Assembly (NCBI GenBank): GCA_937891725.1
Contig: CALAHL010000141.1
Location: 1 to 6,776, forward strand
From: an uncultured Rhodospirillaceae bacterium
GTDB taxonomy: Bacteria; Pseudomonadota; Alphaproteobacteria; Thalassobaculales; Thalassobaculaceae
DNA: 6,776 nt
Direction: 5' to 3'
A program made the translations under genes and the position numbers. Positions 6,224-6,776 of the stretch are shown piece after piece. The notes beneath the pieces were generated by a model. That model saw only the letters and a program-made list of their open reading frames with translations. It did not search any database and was not told the origin of the DNA. Every line of letters begins with the position of its first letter. The first letter of the stretch is position 1.

Positions 6224-6776
6224 TTAGAACGGACCTGCCTGAGCGATTGCCAACAGAGCGGCATCGGCGTTGCGGCCGCCGACAATCGACAGGCCGACCG
6301 GGCCACCGTCGACGATCCCGGCCGGCATGTTGAGCTGCGGCAACCCGGCAAGACCCGCTCCGCTCAGCAGATCCAGTGCCGCCATCCGGAAGTCGTTCAA
6401 CGACGCCTCGTCCGCGTCCCGCAGCGGGGCCGGGCCGGGGCTGGTGGGGAGAACGATGACGCCGTCATCCCCAATCAGATCCAGAATCCGTTTTGATATC
6501 TCCAGGCGCTTGGCGCGCGCCGGAGCGTGCTGTTCTTCGGTGATGGATGCGGCGATTTCAAAACGCTGTTTCACCCCAGGGCCAAAACTGGGCTTGGTGG
6601 CCAGGATCCACTCGTTATGGGCCTGCCAGACTTCAGCGGCCTGGCACACCATGAAAGTGGTGCGCCATGCGAGGAAGTCGCCATCCGCAATCGACACCGG
6701 ATCAACGCTCTCGAATTGGGCGGACAGCGTCTTGATGGCGGTGCGGACCCAAGCCGCCGTTTCCGCATCCACGAGA
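6224..6776 (-). CDS. Amidase-signature family enzyme, C-terminal part (5' end outside window)
   Basis: The final 183 residues of an amidase-signature hydrolase, a family that cleaves amides to acid and ammonia or moves amide nitrogen (GatA-type). The frame runs off the right edge without a stop, and full proteins are usually 450-500 residues, so more than half is missing. Visible family features are VIVLPTSPGPAPL in the core, GLAGLPQLNMPAG where substrate-pocket residues lie, and the closing GPVGLSIVGGRNADAALLAIAQ, which matches the family end motif of PVGLQ-(I/L)-VG then LL-x-x-A. The catalytic Ser-cisSer-Lys triad lies in the missing N-terminal part, so activity cannot be judged. The stop is followed 119 bp later by the MFS gene on the same strand, which suggests that transport and hydrolysis may be linked. 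Which amide is used is unknown. Confidence 0.88.
   Translation of the reverse strand, partial: LVDAETAAWVRTAIKTLSAQFESVDPVSIADGDFLAWRTTFMVCQAAEVWQAHNEWILATKPSFGPGVKQRFEIAASITEEQHAPARAKRLEISKRILDLIGDDGVIVLPTSPGPAPLRDADEASLNDFRMAALDLLSGAGLAGLPQLNMPAGIVDGGPVGLSIVGGRNADAALLAIAQAGPF

Overview
This window is ordinary GC-rich bacterial chromosome (roughly mid-60s % GC by eye). It has dense, mostly minus-strand genes and short intergenic gaps. Gene content and codon style fit a Gram-negative proteobacterium, most likely an alphaproteobacterium. The clade is inference; the Gram-negative envelope is supported by an RND efflux pump with its periplasmic adaptor and by a phosphatase with a signal peptide. 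I see no rRNA, tRNA, CRISPR array, insertion sequence, phage gene or integrase.

Layout, left to right. Positions 1-1253 (minus) hold the first 417 codons of an RND inner-membrane efflux transporter, cut by the left edge just after the transmembrane Asp-Asp pair. Its start overlaps the stop of the adaptor gene upstream (1250-2362, minus) in an ATGA arrangement, so the two form a translationally coupled efflux operon. Upstream on the same strand is a small exported histidine phosphatase (2527-3096, minus). A 162-bp divergent spacer carrying a tandem 9-bp repeat and an inverted repeat separates it from a plus-strand flavoprotein of the tricarballylate dehydrogenase (TcuA)/fumarate reductase type (3259-4758). 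This flavoprotein converges on a 12-helix MFS carrier (4821-6104, minus). A 119-bp gap with a small inverted repeat separates the carrier from the C-terminal part of an amidase-signature enzyme (6224 to the right edge, minus).

Working together: adaptor and RND protein would form a drug or solvent exporter with an outer-membrane channel not seen here. The amidase, MFS carrier and flavoprotein plausibly belong to uptake and breakdown of a small amide or carboxylate, but this rests on adjacency and family only. No TcuB-like iron-sulfur partner and no regulator lie in the window. No novel system is evident. The points worth a second look are the substrate of the TcuA-like enzyme, the repeat-bearing divergent promoter, and the cysteine-rich exported phosphatase.
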